Source of the DNA: Buchnera aphidicola (Protaphis terricola)
Lineage (GTDB): Bacteria > Pseudomonadota > Gammaproteobacteria > Enterobacterales > Enterobacteriaceae
Direction: 5' to 3'
NCBI RefSeq assembly: GCF_964059145.1
Contig: NZ_OZ060405.1
Coordinates: 434,001 to 498,000, forward strand
Length of the DNA stretch: 64,000 nucleotides
Made by a program: the position numbers and the translations under genes. The notes below the pieces were generated by a model. That model saw nothing but the letters and a program-made list of their open reading frames with translations. It ran no database searches and was not told the DNA's origin. Below are positions 1 through 12,414 of this stretch, one piece after another (the first letter of the stretch is position 1; each line of letters starts with the position of its first letter).

Positions 1-769
1 GACGATTTACATATTGTACTGGAAATCGAATCTCTTTTGAATAAATATTATTATTTATTTCTATTGTTTCTAAAAGTTTTAATAATGTATAACCTTTATA
101 CCAAGGCATATAATTACTAGAAAATACAATATTTTCACCTATTAAAGCTGATATAGGAACAAAAAAAATTTTTAAATTTTGAGGAAGTTTTTGAGAAAAT
201 AATAAAAAATTTTTTTTTATTTTTAAAAAAATTTTTTCATTATAATCTACTAAATCCATTTTATTTACTGCTACAATTAAATATTTTATTCCTAATAATG
301 TAGATATAAAACTATGTCGATAAGTTTGTTCAGATAATCCTTTTTTTACATCAACTAAAATAACAGATAAATCACAAGTAGAAGCACCTGTAACCATATT
401 ACGTGTATATTGCTCATGACCTGGTGTATCAGCAATTATAAATTTTCTTTTATCAGTAGAAAAATAACGATATGCTACATCAATTGTAATACCTTGTTCA
501 CGTTCAGATTGCAAACCATCTACTATTAATGCAAGATCAAGATTTTTTCCTTGAGTACCATGATATTTACTATCTTTTTTTAAAGAAGATAATTGATCAT
601 CATAAATTTGCTTAGTGTCATGTAATAAACGACCAATTAGAGTACTTTTACCATCATCTACACTACCACATGTTAAAAATTTTAATAATGTTTTTTTCTT
701 GTCTAAATCTATCCAATTATAAAAATGATCGAAAAAATTTATGTTTTTTGTATTAAAATGAGTGTTCAT
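1..769 (-). CDS. cysN: Sulfate adenylyltransferase subunit 1 (GTPase), C-terminus outside the window
   Basis: Regulatory GTPase subunit of ATP sulfurylase, which with CysD makes adenylyl sulfate from sulfate and ATP in the cytoplasm. The reading frame is open from the ATG at 769 to the window edge, so about 256 N-terminal residues are seen. GTP-binding motifs are readable: the P-loop GSVDDGKS at about residues 35-42, DTPGHEQY (G3), NKMD (G4) and a SAL-type G5. The frame then enters the second, EF-Tu-like barrel domain (RFPVQYVNR). It is the last visible gene of a minus-strand cys cluster, 33 nt after cysD. In E. coli cysC follows; that lies outside the window. Confidence 0.95.
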   Translation of the reverse strand, partial: MNTHFNTKNINFFDHFYNWIDLDKKKTLLKFLTCGSVDDGKSTLIGRLLHDTKQIYDDQLSSLKKDSKYHGTQGKNLDLALIVDGLQSEREQGITIDVAYRYFSTDKRKFIIADTPGHEQYTRNMVTGASTCDLSVILVDVKKGLSEQTYRHSFISTLLGIKYLIVAVNKMDLVDYNEKIFLKIKKNFLLFSQKLPQNLKIFFVPISALIGENIVFSSNYMPWYKGYTLLKLLETIEINNNIYSKEIRFPVQYVNR

Positions 770-802
770 TTTAGTTAAATTTCACCTATATTTAATATAT
801 TT

Positions 803-1711
803 TTAAAAATAACCCTGTCTTTTTTTAAATTCCATTGAATTTTTTTGATCATAATCAATAGATCGACCCATTCTTTCACTAGTTTTAGTTATTAGTGTCT
901 CTTTAATAATATCTTCAAGATTAATAGCATTCGACTCAATTGCACTGGTTAAAGGCCAGCAACCTAAAGTTCTAAACCTTACCATTTTATGCATCACTTT
1001 TTCATTTTTATTAATTTTCATACGTTCATCGTTAATTACTAAAAGAATTCCATTTCTTTCTATAACTGGACGCATAGCAGAAAAATATAAAGGAACAATT
1101 TCAATTTTTTCTAAAAAAATATATTGCCAAATATCTAATTCAGTCCAATTAGATAACGGAAAAACACGAATATTTTCACCTTTATTAATTTGACTATTAT
1201 AATTCCACCATAATTCCGGTCGTTGTTTTTTTGGGTCCCATTGATGAAATTTATCACGAAAAGAATAAATACGCTCTTTAGCACGGGATTTTTCTTCATC
1301 TCTTCTAGCACCACCAAATGCAGCATCAAATTGATATTTATTTATTGCCTCCTTTAACCCCTCTGTTTTCATGACATCAGTATATTTAGAAATATTACTA
1401 TTAAATGGATTAAGACCTAGTAATTTACCTTTCATATTATGATGTATAATTAATTCTAAATTAGAATTTTTCACAATACGATCTCTAAAAGTATACATTT
1501 CTTTAAATTTCCATCCAGTATCTACATGTAATAATGGAAATGGTATACGACCTGGGTAAAACGATTTTTTTGCGAGATGTAACATAACAGAAGAATCTTT
1601 TCCAATAGAATAAAGCATTACAGGATTTTCAAATTCTGCTACAACCTCTCTCATAATATAAATACTTTCTGATTCTAACTGACGTAAATAAGTAGTATTT
1701 TTTTTAAACAT
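803..1711 (-). CDS. cysD: Sulfate adenylyltransferase subunit 2
   Basis: Catalytic subunit of ATP sulfurylase, forming APS from sulfate and ATP with energy coupling from the CysN GTPase. It has 302 residues, the normal E. coli length. The PP-loop SIGKDS sits at residues 35-40, and the family block [15 protein letters not shown] and the C-terminal [15 protein letters not shown] block are intact. The ATG start gives an N-terminus that aligns with the family ([16 protein letters not shown]). It lies between cysG and cysN on the same strand and is probably co-transcribed with them. Confidence 0.96.
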   Translation of the reverse strand: MFKKNTTYLRQLESESIYIMREVVAEFENPVMLYSIGKDSSVMLHLAKKSFYPGRIPFPLLHVDTGWKFKEMYTFRDRIVKNSNLELIIHHNMKGKLLGLNPFNSNISKYTDVMKTEGLKEAINKYQFDAAFGGARRDEEKSRAKERIYSFRDKFHQWDPKKQRPELWWNYNSQINKGENIRVFPLSNWTELDIWQYIFLEKIEIVPLYFSAMRPVIERNGILLVINDERMKINKNEKVMHKMVRFRTLGCWPLTSAIESNAINLEDIIKETLITKTSERMGRSIDYDQKNSMEFKKRQGYF

Positions 1712-1758
1712 TATATTTCCTTAAATCTTTATTATAGAGATCTAGTACTACTATTTTA

Positions 1759-3141
1759 TTAAAATAAAGTCGAATCTTTAAACCATGTTAATTTTTTATG
1801 TAATGAAACTACATCTCCAATAATTAATAAAGAAGGGCTAATAGTTAATTTAAATATTTTATCAATTTCATCTAGACGTCCTATAGTAACTTTTTGTTTT
1901 ATGGTAGTACCCTGACTAATAATAGCTACTGGAGTAGATTGTAAACGACCATTTAAAATAAGCTGTTTAGAAATTTCAGAAGCTTTTAAGGAAGCCATAT
2001 ATATCACTAAAGTATAAGAAGAATCAGATAAAACAGACCAATTATTTAAAACATTATTAAAACATTTATGACCTGTAATAAATATCACTCCTTGTGCATA
2101 ATCACGATGTGTTAATGGTATCCCAGAATAAGCAGATATTCCAATTCCAGCTGTGATTCCAGGAACTACTTGAACATTAATATTAGCATTTTTTAAAGCT
2201 TCCAACTCTTCCCCTCCACGACCAAATATAAAAGGATCTCCCCCTTTTAAACGTACTACTTTTTTTCCTTCTTTAGCTAAAAAAATTAATAATTTTATAA
2301 TTTTTTTCTGTGTAATACTTTTAATTCCAGCTTTCTTTCCAACATAAATGCATTTTGCATCTCTACGAATAAAATTTAATATATCTTTAGAAATTAAGTT
2401 ATCATATAATACTACATCTGCGTCTTGCATTACTTGTACAGCTCTTAAAGTTAATAAATCACTATTCCCAGGTCCAGCTCCAACTAAAATAACTTCTCCA
2501 ATTAATGTATTGGGTCTTTTAATCATATTTTTTAAAATAGAAATAGCTTTTTTTTCTTGTCCATTAATTACATATTGAATAAAAATACTGTTAAATAACT
2601 TTTCCCAGAAATTTTTTCTTTCTAATATATTAGAAAAATTATTTTTAACTATCTCTCTCCATTTTCCAGCAATTTTAGCAATATTTCCAAATTTTATAGG
2701 TAACATTGATTCAATTTTTTTACGCAATAAACGGAGTAAAACTGGCGCTTTTCCTGCTGAAGAAATAGCTACGATTATAGGAGACCGATTAATAATAGAT
2801 GGAAAAATAAAAGAACATCTTGATTTATCATCAACCACGTTAACTAATATTCTATTTTTATTACATATTTCAAAAATTTTTTTATTTAATTTAGTATTAT
2901 TAGTAGCTGCTATAACTAAAAACATATTTTCTAAAAAAGATATTTTAAATTCTTTAGAAATCCAAAATATTTTTTTATTTTTAATTAAATCTTGAATTTC
3001 TAAAGATACATCTTGAGAAATAATATTAATGATAGCTTTACAACTTAATAATATTTTTATTTTATTTAGTGCAATATCACCAGCACCTATAATAAGTATA
3101 TTTTTTGATTTTAAATCTAAAAAAACAGGTAAATAATCCAT
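1759..3141 (-). CDS. cysG: Siroheme synthase (trifunctional)
   Basis: Makes siroheme, the prosthetic group of CysI, from uroporphyrinogen III. Its 460 residues carry both parts of the E. coli enzyme. The N-terminal precorrin-2 dehydrogenase/ferrochelatase has a Rossmann GAGDIA at residues 19-24. The C-terminal SAM-dependent uroporphyrinogen methyltransferase starts near residue 216 (VGAGPGNSDLLTLRA) and includes RLKGGDPFIFGRGGEE. In E. coli cysG lies with the nitrite reductase genes; here it sits between cysH and cysD, so cofactor synthesis has joined the sulfate cluster. ATG start at 3141; no damage seen. Confidence 0.96.
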   Translation of the reverse strand: MDYLPVFLDLKSKNILIIGAGDIALNKIKILLSCKAIINIISQDVSLEIQDLIKNKKIFWISKEFKISFLENMFLVIAATNNTKLNKKIFEICNKNRILVNVVDDKSRCSFIFPSIINRSPIIVAISSAGKAPVLLRLLRKKIESMLPIKFGNIAKIAGKWREIVKNNFSNILERKNFWEKLFNSIFIQYVINGQEKKAISILKNMIKRPNTLIGEVILVGAGPGNSDLLTLRAVQVMQDADVVLYDNLISKDILNFIRRDAKCIYVGKKAGIKSITQKKIIKLLIFLAKEGKKVVRLKGGDPFIFGRGGEELEALKNANINVQVVPGITAGIGISAYSGIPLTHRDYAQGVIFITGHKCFNNVLNNWSVLSDSSYTLVIYMASLKASEISKQLILNGRLQSTPVAIISQGTTIKQKVTIGRLDEIDKIFKLTISPSLLIIGDVVSLHKKLTWFKDSTLF

Positions 3142-3218
3142 ATTAAACCTATAAAATACAATAAAAAAATTATATAAAATTTAAAACTATTAAAATGTAA
3201 ATTTTAAATATTTTAAAT

Positions 3219-3956
3219 TTAATTATTATTGTGTAATCCGCATTCTCTTTTTAAACCAAAAAATCGAGTTTCCTCTTCTAACATACCTGGTTTATATTTT
3301 TTAGTAGTATGTACGTCTCCAACGGAAACATAACCATCTTTTAATAATGGATGATTATCTAAACTATTATCTTTAATATATTTATAAATATGGTCATTAG
3401 ACCAATCTACAATTGGAAGAATTTTAAAAACTCCTTGTTGAATAGAAATATATGGTAAATTATTTCTACTATTAGATTGTTGACGACGTAATCCTGCAAA
3501 CCATGTCTTTACAGATAACTTTTTTAAAGCTATATTCATTGGTTCTATTTTGTTAATTTTATTATATAGATCAATTCCACGAATTCCTTGTTTCCATAAT
3601 TTTCCATATCGTGCTTCCTGCCATGCTGGAGAAATATTTGATCGAAAAACTTTCAAGTTTAATTGAAATTTTTTTTCTATCATATCAATAAAACGATATG
3701 TTTGAGGAAATAAATATCCTGTATCAATTAATACAACAGGAATATTAGATTTTTGTTTAATTAAAAGATGTAATAATACAATAGATTGAATACCAAAACT
3801 AGAAGATATAATATGCACGCTAGGTAATTTACTTAAAGCCCAAGATATACGTTTTTCAACTGAATATTTTGATAGTAACATATTACATTCAGATAATAAT
3901 TCTTTTTTTTTTGAAAAATCTAATGTATTTATGTTTTCATAATTAAAGTACGGCAT
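3219..3956 (-). CDS. cysH: Phosphoadenosine phosphosulfate reductase
   Basis: Reduces PAPS to sulfite with thioredoxin. It has 245 residues, close to the E. coli 244. The C-terminal catalytic motif ECGLH is present, as are the PAPS-binding region (SSSFGIQS near the N-terminus) and [13 protein letters not shown]. It lies 12 nt after cysI on the minus strand, inside the cys gene run. The 77-nt gap to cysG is filled with AT-rich sequence in which I see no hairpin. Confidence 0.96.
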   Translation of the reverse strand: MPYFNYENINTLDFSKKKELLSECNMLLSKYSVEKRISWALSKLPSVHIISSSFGIQSIVLLHLLIKQKSNIPVVLIDTGYLFPQTYRFIDMIEKKFQLNLKVFRSNISPAWQEARYGKLWKQGIRGIDLYNKINKIEPMNIALKKLSVKTWFAGLRRQQSNSRNNLPYISIQQGVFKILPIVDWSNDHIYKYIKDNSLDNHPLLKDGYVSVGDVHTTKKYKPGMLEEETRFFGLKRECGLHNNN

Positions 3957-3968
3957 TTTTTCTCACTA

Positions 3969-5675
3969 TTAATTCCAAAAATCGTAGATAGGATTAATTA
4001 CTGCTTTAACAATATTTTTTCGAATCACAAAATCACCAAAATCTTCATTTTCATTACGATAAATTGACCAATTTTTTATTAAAAACTTTAAATGAATTAA
4101 AATTTCTTTTTCTGTAATATTTTCTTTATATATTTTTGGAATTCTAGTACCTATTCTATTTCCACCAATATATAAATTATATCTTCCCATTGATTTTCCA
4201 ATTAAACCAATTTCAGATAATAAAGATCTACCACAACCATTAGGACATCCAGAAATACGAAAAATAATTATTTCTTTTTCTACACCGTATTTTAACATAA
4301 TACATTCTATTTCATGAATAAAAAATGATAATATTCGCTCTGCCTCTGCCATAGCTAATGGGCAAGTTGGAAAAGATACACAAGCCATAGAATTCTCGCG
4401 CAATTTACTATTTTTTTTAATTAATCCATGAGATATAGCAATTTTTTCAATATTATTTTTATTTGAATTTGATATTTCTGAAATAATAATATTTTGATTA
4501 GATGTTAATCTAAAATTTCCTTTATGAATAGTTGAAATTTTTAATAATCCTGATTTTAACAATTGATTCTTATTATCACATATACGTCCATTTTGTATAA
4601 ATATTGTTAAACTCCAATTATTATTAATATCTTTTTTCCAGCCTATTTGATCTCCTCGAGTTGTAAAAAAATAAGGTTGAATTGGTTTAAAAATAACATT
4701 TGCTCTTTTTTCAACTTCTTTCTTGAAAATATTTAATCCTACATTTTCTATAGTATATCTAGTTTTTGCATTTTTACGATCAGTTCGATTACCCCAATCT
4801 CGTTGCGTTGTAACTATAGCCTGAGCTATAGATAAAGTATCATTAATATTAATATACCCTAATTCAACTGCAAGAGCAGGCCAAGTTTTTTTATTTCCAT
4901 GAGTAATTGATAACCCCCCGCCTATTAATACATTAAATCCAATAATTTTATCATTTTTTGTAATAGCTATAAAATTCATATCATTTGCATATAAATCTAC
5001 ATCATTATAGGGAGGAATAACTACTGTCGTCTTAAATTTTCTTGGTAAATATGTTTCACCTAAAATAGGTTCATTATCAGTACTAAAAACTTTTTTATGA
5101 TCCAACCAGATTTCTGCATATGCTTTTGTTTGAGGTAGTAAAAAATTAGAAATTTTTTTAGACCATTGATAACATTCTTTATGTAATTTAGATTCCATAG
5201 GATCAGAGGTACAAAGTACATTTCTATTAACATCATTTGCAGTTCCAATAGAGTCTAAACCTATTTGATTTAATAATTGATGAATATTTTTTAAATTTTT
5301 TTTTAAAATACCATGCAATTGAAAAGTTTGCCGGTTAGTTAATCGAATAGTACCATATAATGTATGTTTAGTAGCAAATGAATCAATTTTTAACCATTGT
5401 TTAGATGAAATTACCCCACCGGGTAATCTACAACGTAACATCATAGCATAACGAGGTTCTAATTTTTGTTCATTACGTTCTAAACGAAGATCACGATCAT
5501 CTTGTTGATACATACCGTGAAATCGAATTAATGAAAAATTATCTCCAGTAAAACCATTAGTAATCTCATTTTTTAAATCATTAATAATAGTACCTCTAAG
5601 ATAATTACTATTTTTTTTAATATGCTCTTCTTTTGTAAGATTTGAAGATTTTTCTTTTTTAAAATTTTTTATCAT
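3969..5675 (-). CDS. cysI: Sulfite reductase hemoprotein (beta) subunit
   Basis: Six-electron reduction of sulfite to sulfide at a siroheme coupled to a 4Fe-4S cluster. It has 568 residues against about 570 in E. coli. The cluster ligands appear in two pairs, [16 protein letters not shown] and SGCPNGCGR. Siroheme-contact arginines are likely in [12 protein letters not shown] and the [17 protein letters not shown] block. The start ATG overlaps the cysJ stop by one base (TAATG), which points to translational coupling and the usual CysJ-CysI complex. Confidence 0.96.
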   Translation of the reverse strand: MIKNFKKEKSSNLTKEEHIKKNSNYLRGTIINDLKNEITNGFTGDNFSLIRFHGMYQQDDRDLRLERNEQKLEPRYAMMLRCRLPGGVISSKQWLKIDSFATKHTLYGTIRLTNRQTFQLHGILKKNLKNIHQLLNQIGLDSIGTANDVNRNVLCTSDPMESKLHKECYQWSKKISNFLLPQTKAYAEIWLDHKKVFSTDNEPILGETYLPRKFKTTVVIPPYNDVDLYANDMNFIAITKNDKIIGFNVLIGGGLSITHGNKKTWPALAVELGYININDTLSIAQAIVTTQRDWGNRTDRKNAKTRYTIENVGLNIFKKEVEKRANVIFKPIQPYFFTTRGDQIGWKKDINNNWSLTIFIQNGRICDNKNQLLKSGLLKISTIHKGNFRLTSNQNIIISEISNSNKNNIEKIAISHGLIKKNSKLRENSMACVSFPTCPLAMAEAERILSFFIHEIECIMLKYGVEKEIIIFRISGCPNGCGRSLLSEIGLIGKSMGRYNLYIGGNRIGTRIPKIYKENITEKEILIHLKFLIKNWSIYRNENEDFGDFVIRKNIVKAVINPIYDFWN

Positions 5676-7486
5676 TAATATATATCTCTTTGATAACGAC
5701 GAGTTAAACGTAAATTATCTAAAAATTTATTTGCACTTTCTATATTCATATTTCCATAATAGCTAATAATATCTAATAATGCTTGATGAACATCTTTCGC
5801 CATATTAGAAGCAGAACCGCATACATATATATATGATTGATCTTCTATCCAATTCCATATTTCTTTTCCACATTCCTTCATTTTATCCTGTATATATATT
5901 TTTTTTTCTTGATCTCTCGACCATGCTAGAGTGATATTTGTAAGCAATCCTTTTTTTAAATACCTTTGCCATTCTATTTGATATAAAAAATCTTCAGTAA
6001 AATTAGGATTTCCAAAAAAAATCCAATTTTTACCAGTTGATTTATCATTATCTCTTTGTTGCATAAATGCTCTATAAGGAGCTATACCTGTTCCTGAACC
6101 AATCATAATAATAGGTTTTGTTTGATCATCAGGCAATCTAAAATTATTATTTTCTTCAATAAAAATTTCTAAAGGATCATCAATTTTTAATAACACTGAT
6201 AAATAACCTGAAGCACCTCCTAAATGTATTTCTCCAGATATATTTTTTTTCACTACACTTACTGTAATATGAATTTCATCAATATTTTCAGCTTGTGATG
6301 AAGAAATTGAATATAATCGCGGTGTTAAAGGACGTAAAATATTAATAAAATCTTGGCAGGAAATATGATAAGGATGATCTTTAATCATATTAATTAATGG
6401 GGTATTTTCAACATATTTTTCTAAATATTGATCATTTGATACTATATTTTTTAAAAATTTATTTTCTGTAATATCAGCATATTTTTTTACAATATTTTTA
6501 GTATTTTTAGTTAATTCAAAATGATTTTTTAACGCTTCAAATATATTTATTTTTTTATTTTTAAACTTTATTAAACTAGATTTTTTTATAGATAAAGTTT
6601 TTAATATCTTTTTTACTAAATTAATATCATTTTTATACCACACTCCTAATGCATCACCAGGTTTATATTTAATATTTAAATTACTAATATCTATTTCAAT
6701 ATGACGAATATCTTTAGTAGAATTTCTACCGGTGATTTTCTGATTATTTATAATATTTGCTACAGCAGGACTATATTTTGTATAATTTTTTATTGTATTA
6801 GAATTTTTTTCTAATGATATCGTACTAGACGATGATAAAATATTAACCTTATTTAATACTAATAATAATTCTTTTGACCATTTTATATAATTATCTTCAT
6901 ATTCAATATCATTATCTAATCGATCTATCAGTTTAGAAGCTCCTAATTCATTTAATCTCTTATCAAAATCTTTTCCTGCTTGGCAAAATAAATTATAAGA
7001 ACTATCTCCCAATGAAAATATACTATATTTTAGATGATTTAATTTAGGAGCCCTTTTCGACATAATAAATTTGTATAAAGATAAAGCTTCTTCAGGAGGT
7101 TCTCCCTCACCCTGAGTTGAGATAATTAAAATTAAAAATTTTTCATTTTTTATATTTTTAAAATTATAATCAGAAGCTTTAATTAAATAAGTTTTTTTAT
7201 TATTTTTATTTAAATATGCATTAAGACGCTTTGAAAGTAATCTAGCATTACCTGTTTGAGAAGCAGATACAATTGTAATTATATGGTCATTTATATTTTT
7301 TTTTTCTAAATCAAGTACATTGATATTATTTTTATCATTAAAAGAATTTTGATTAGCTAAATTCCAAAAATAACCAGAAATCCAAGCAAGCTGAACATTA
7401 GAGCAATTTTTTTCAAAATCTTTTAAAAGTTCTATTTGATTTGAATCTAATGGAAAGATAGAATTAAAAAAATTTTTATTTTTCAT
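5675..7486 (-). CDS. cysJ: Sulfite reductase flavoprotein (alpha) subunit
   Basis: Passes electrons from NADPH through FAD and FMN to CysI. It has 603 residues, E. coli length. The order is an N-terminal flavodoxin domain ([15 protein letters not shown], then [12 protein letters not shown]), an FAD-binding domain ([16 protein letters not shown]) and a C-terminal NADPH-binding domain ([23 protein letters not shown], ending RRYQRDIY). It is the first gene of the cys run, so the promoter should lie in 7487-7620. I see a weak AGGT ribosome site there but no convincing CysB site. Confidence 0.96.
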   Translation of the reverse strand: MKNKNFFNSIFPLDSNQIELLKDFEKNCSNVQLAWISGYFWNLANQNSFNDKNNINVLDLEKKNINDHIITIVSASQTGNARLLSKRLNAYLNKNNKKTYLIKASDYNFKNIKNEKFLILIISTQGEGEPPEEALSLYKFIMSKRAPKLNHLKYSIFSLGDSSYNLFCQAGKDFDKRLNELGASKLIDRLDNDIEYEDNYIKWSKELLLVLNKVNILSSSSTISLEKNSNTIKNYTKYSPAVANIINNQKITGRNSTKDIRHIEIDISNLNIKYKPGDALGVWYKNDINLVKKILKTLSIKKSSLIKFKNKKINIFEALKNHFELTKNTKNIVKKYADITENKFLKNIVSNDQYLEKYVENTPLINMIKDHPYHISCQDFINILRPLTPRLYSISSSQAENIDEIHITVSVVKKNISGEIHLGGASGYLSVLLKIDDPLEIFIEENNNFRLPDDQTKPIIMIGSGTGIAPYRAFMQQRDNDKSTGKNWIFFGNPNFTEDFLYQIEWQRYLKKGLLTNITLAWSRDQEKKIYIQDKMKECGKEIWNWIEDQSYIYVCGSASNMAKDVHQALLDIISYYGNMNIESANKFLDNLRLTRRYQRDIY

Positions 7487-7620
7487 TATACTAAATACCT
7501 AAATTTTATAAAAATAAAATTAATATAATTAATTTAATATAATTTACATAAATTATTAATTTTTATCTACTAATAAAAACATTGAAATTATTTATAATTA
7601 TAATATTAAATATAAAAAGT

Positions 7621-9945
<2,325 letters not shown>

Positions 9946-10098
9946 AATTATTTTTTATTATTTGATATCTAGTTGAAAATATAAACTTATTTATAAAAAA
10001 TATTAAATTAAACTGTTTATTATTATATAAAAAATATTTTATTGAAATAAATTATAAATTATATTCGTTTTTTAAAATATTTAAATTTGGATAAAATT

Positions 10099-10728
10099 AT
10101 GAAACAACTATTAATTTTTTTATTTAGTATATTATTTTCTTATAATTCTTTAAGTTGCGAATTTAGTAATAAAAAAGAATATAATATAAGAAAAAAAAAT
10201 ATTTCTGATGTTCCAGAAATAATGAATTTTTTTTCTTTTTTTTGCCCATATTGTTATGAAATTGAAAAAAATTATAATATTTATAAATTAATAAAAAAAA
10301 AGAAAAATAAAAATATAAATATAAAAACGTACCACGTGAATTTTTTAGGAGGAAAATTAGGAAAAATCCTAACAAAAGCATGGATAGTAGCAGAACAAAT
10401 GGGTGTTGAAGATAAAATAATAATACCTATTTTTCAAGGAATTCAAGAAACTCATACTATTCAAAATGTTGATAATATTAAAAAAATATTCTTAAAAAAT
10501 ACTTCAATTAGTATTAAAAAATATAATCAATTTTGGAATAGTTTTTTTATTAAAATACTAATTCAAAAACATAATGATGATATTAAAAAAGCAAAATTAA
10601 ATTTTATCCCTACAATGTTAATAAATGGAAAATATATAATTGAATTTTCTAAATTAGAAGTATTATTTAAAAACAATTTTTCAAAAAAATATATTAAATT
10701 AATAAATTTTTTATTAAAAAACAAGTAA
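10099..10728 (+). CDS. dsbA: Periplasmic thiol:disulfide oxidoreductase DsbA
   Basis: Introduces disulfide bonds into exported proteins. I start it at ATG 10099 (209 residues) rather than an in-frame TTG at 10087, because the ATG directly begins a signal peptide (MKQLLIFLFSILFSYNS). The thioredoxin fold is recognisable: FFSFFCPYC with active-site cysteines 49 and 52, KTYHVNFLGG, QTWNSF-like helical-domain residues, and the cis-proline loop IPTMLINGKY. The dipeptide between the cysteines is Pro-Tyr instead of the usual DsbA Pro-His. It follows the mutS remnant and precedes polA, 39 nt away. Confidence 0.93.
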   Translation: MKQLLIFLFSILFSYNSLSCEFSNKKEYNIRKKNISDVPEIMNFFSFFCPYCYEIEKNYNIYKLIKKKKNKNINIKTYHVNFLGGKLGKILTKAWIVAEQMGVEDKIIIPIFQGIQETHTIQNVDNIKKIFLKNTSISIKKYNQFWNSFFIKILIQKHNDDIKKAKLNFIPTMLINGKYIIEFSKLEVLFKNNFSKKYIKLINFLLKNK

Positions 10729-10767
10729 ATATTAAAATATAAAAAATAACTTTATAAGATAAAAAAA

Positions 10768-11637
10768 ATGCATATAAAAAAACAACCAATAATTATAATA
10801 GATGGAAATTTATATTTATATCGATCTTATTTTACCTTTCAATATTTTAACTATAATCAAGAAAATCCATATGGAGCAATATATGGTATGTTAAAAACAA
10901 TAAAAAATATTTTAATGAAATATTATTATTCAAAAAAAATTATTATTATATTTGATTCATCTAAAAAAACTTTTAGAAGCAAAATCTTTACTGAATATAA
11001 AAAAAATAGACCATCAATGCCAAATTCACTGTATATACAAATAAAACCTCTGTTTAAAATTTTAGAAGAAATTGGAATTCAAACTTTAAGTATACCTGGT
11101 ATAGAAGCAGATGATCTTATTGGTAGTTTTGCCCATAAAGTTGAGCAATCTGGAGAAAATGTTTTAATTGTAAGTCATGATAAAGATATGATACAACTTT
11201 TAACAAAAAATATTCATATTTTCAATATAACTAAAAATGAAACTATTACTCCAAAAAAAATAAAAGAAAAATATGGAATTGATCCTAAAGAATTTATTGA
11301 TCTTTTAGCACTTATGGGAGATGTTTCAGATAATATTCCAGGAGTTCCTAAAATAGGTATAAAAACTGCTTTATTTTTATTGCAAAAATTTTCAAATATT
11401 GAAAATATTTATAATAACCTTGAAAAAATAAAAGATTTATCTTTACGAAATTCTAAAATTGTTGTAAAACAATTAAAAATTTATAAAGATACTGCTTTTT
11501 TATCATATCAATTAGCAAAAATAAAATTAGATATTCCTATTTATATAAATTCTAAAGATATTATTTTAAAAACAATGAGTTTTAAAAAATTATCTAATTT
11601 AATTAAAATATATAATATCAAACAAAAAAAAATATAA
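10768..11637 (+). CDS. polA: 5'-3' exonuclease (PolA N-terminal domain only)
   Basis: A 289-residue protein matching only the 5' nuclease domain of DNA polymerase I. Metal-binding acidic residues are visible in IIDGNLYLYRSYF, EADDLIGSFAH, VSHDKDMIQLL and LMGDVSDNIPGVPKIGIKTA. The proofreading and polymerase domains are absent, with a stop at 11637 and a convergent gene beginning 1 nt later. Nuclease-only polA is known in Buchnera. It likely removes Okazaki primers and processes flaps, leaving gap filling to DNA polymerase III. Confidence 0.95.
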   Translation: MHIKKQPIIIIDGNLYLYRSYFTFQYFNYNQENPYGAIYGMLKTIKNILMKYYYSKKIIIIFDSSKKTFRSKIFTEYKKNRPSMPNSLYIQIKPLFKILEEIGIQTLSIPGIEADDLIGSFAHKVEQSGENVLIVSHDKDMIQLLTKNIHIFNITKNETITPKKIKEKYGIDPKEFIDLLALMGDVSDNIPGVPKIGIKTALFLLQKFSNIENIYNNLEKIKDLSLRNSKIVVKQLKIYKDTAFLSYQLAKIKLDIPIYINSKDIILKTMSFKKLSNLIKIYNIKQKKI

Positions 11638-11638
11638 T

Positions 11639-12250
11639 TTAACTATTATAATATTTTTTATACCAAAAATTTAACTGATACTTTAATTTTGAAATACCCA
11701 CTTTTTTAAATGATGAAAATAACTCAATATCAAAATTATTCAACAAATATTTTAATTTATTATATACAATTTGAAATTGAATTTTCTGTTGACCTAATGT
11801 AAGCTTGTCACATTTAGTTAATAATACTAAAACAGGTAATTTATTTTTTAAAATTATATTAATAATATTTTTATCATGTAATTTTAAAGGATTTCTAATA
11901 TCCATTAAAAAAATTAAACCTCTCAAAGGTTTTCTTTTATTTAAATAGTTATATATTAAATTTTCCCATTTTAATTTTATTGATACTGGACATTTAGAAT
12001 AACCATAACCAGGAAGATCTACTATTCTAAAATCTTGTAATACTTGAAAAAAATTAATTAACTGAGTACGACCAGGTGTTTTACTACATTTAGCTAATTT
12101 TTTCTGATTTGTTAAAAAATTAATAGCACTTGATTTCCCTGTATTAGAATAACCAATAAAAGCAATTTCAATTCCATGTTTAATATTTATTTCTGATATT
12201 TTAGCTGCACTTTTTAAAAAAAAAGTTTTATTATAATTTATAATATACAA
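11639..12250 (-). CDS. yihA: Ribosome biogenesis GTPase YihA/EngB
   Basis: Essential TRAFAC GTPase needed for large-subunit maturation; cell-division defects follow its loss in other bacteria. It has 203 residues. The G motifs are GYSNTGKSS (P-loop, about residues 33-41), the TPGRTQ switch, DLPGYGYSK (G3) and LTKCDK (G4). The start is TTG at 12250; the following NYNKTFF aligns with the E. coli N-terminus (NYQQTHF), so a later start would cut conserved sequence. It is convergent with polA with only 1 nt between the stops. Confidence 0.93.
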   Translation of the reverse strand: MYIINYNKTFFLKSAAKISEINIKHGIEIAFIGYSNTGKSSAINFLTNQKKLAKCSKTPGRTQLINFFQVLQDFRIVDLPGYGYSKCPVSIKLKWENLIYNYLNKRKPLRGLIFLMDIRNPLKLHDKNIINIILKNKLPVLVLLTKCDKLTLGQQKIQFQIVYNKLKYLLNNFDIELFSSFKKVGISKLKYQLNFWYKKYYNS

Positions 12251-12365
12251 AATTCAACCTTATTAAAAAAATAAAATATATCTAATATACACTTTAAAAT
12301 ATTAAAATATAATTATTATACTTAATTATAAAATATCCTCAAAATTTACACTTTTCTAAAACTAT

Positions 12366-12394
12366 TTGTCATATATCAAAATCATATCTATTTT
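12366..12394 (+). promoter_or_regulatory. Possible sigma-70 promoter for typA
   Basis: TTGTCA at 12366-12371, a 17-nt spacer, then TATTTT at 12389-12394, about 20 nt before the typA start. An AAGGAA ribosome site follows. The sequence is so AT-rich that -10-like hexamers arise by chance, so this rests mainly on the -35 match and the spacing. Confidence 0.35.
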
Positions 12395-12414
12395 TTACAA
12401 TAAAGGAATACACA

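Noticed and set aside
7487-7620. CysB binding site upstream of cysJ
   Set aside because: The site is poorly defined and nothing stands out from the AT background.
10163-10381. Minus-strand frame of 72 codons rich in Phe, Leu and Tyr
   Set aside because: It is the shadow of lysine/asparagine-rich dsbA codons; its composition is what reversed A-runs produce.
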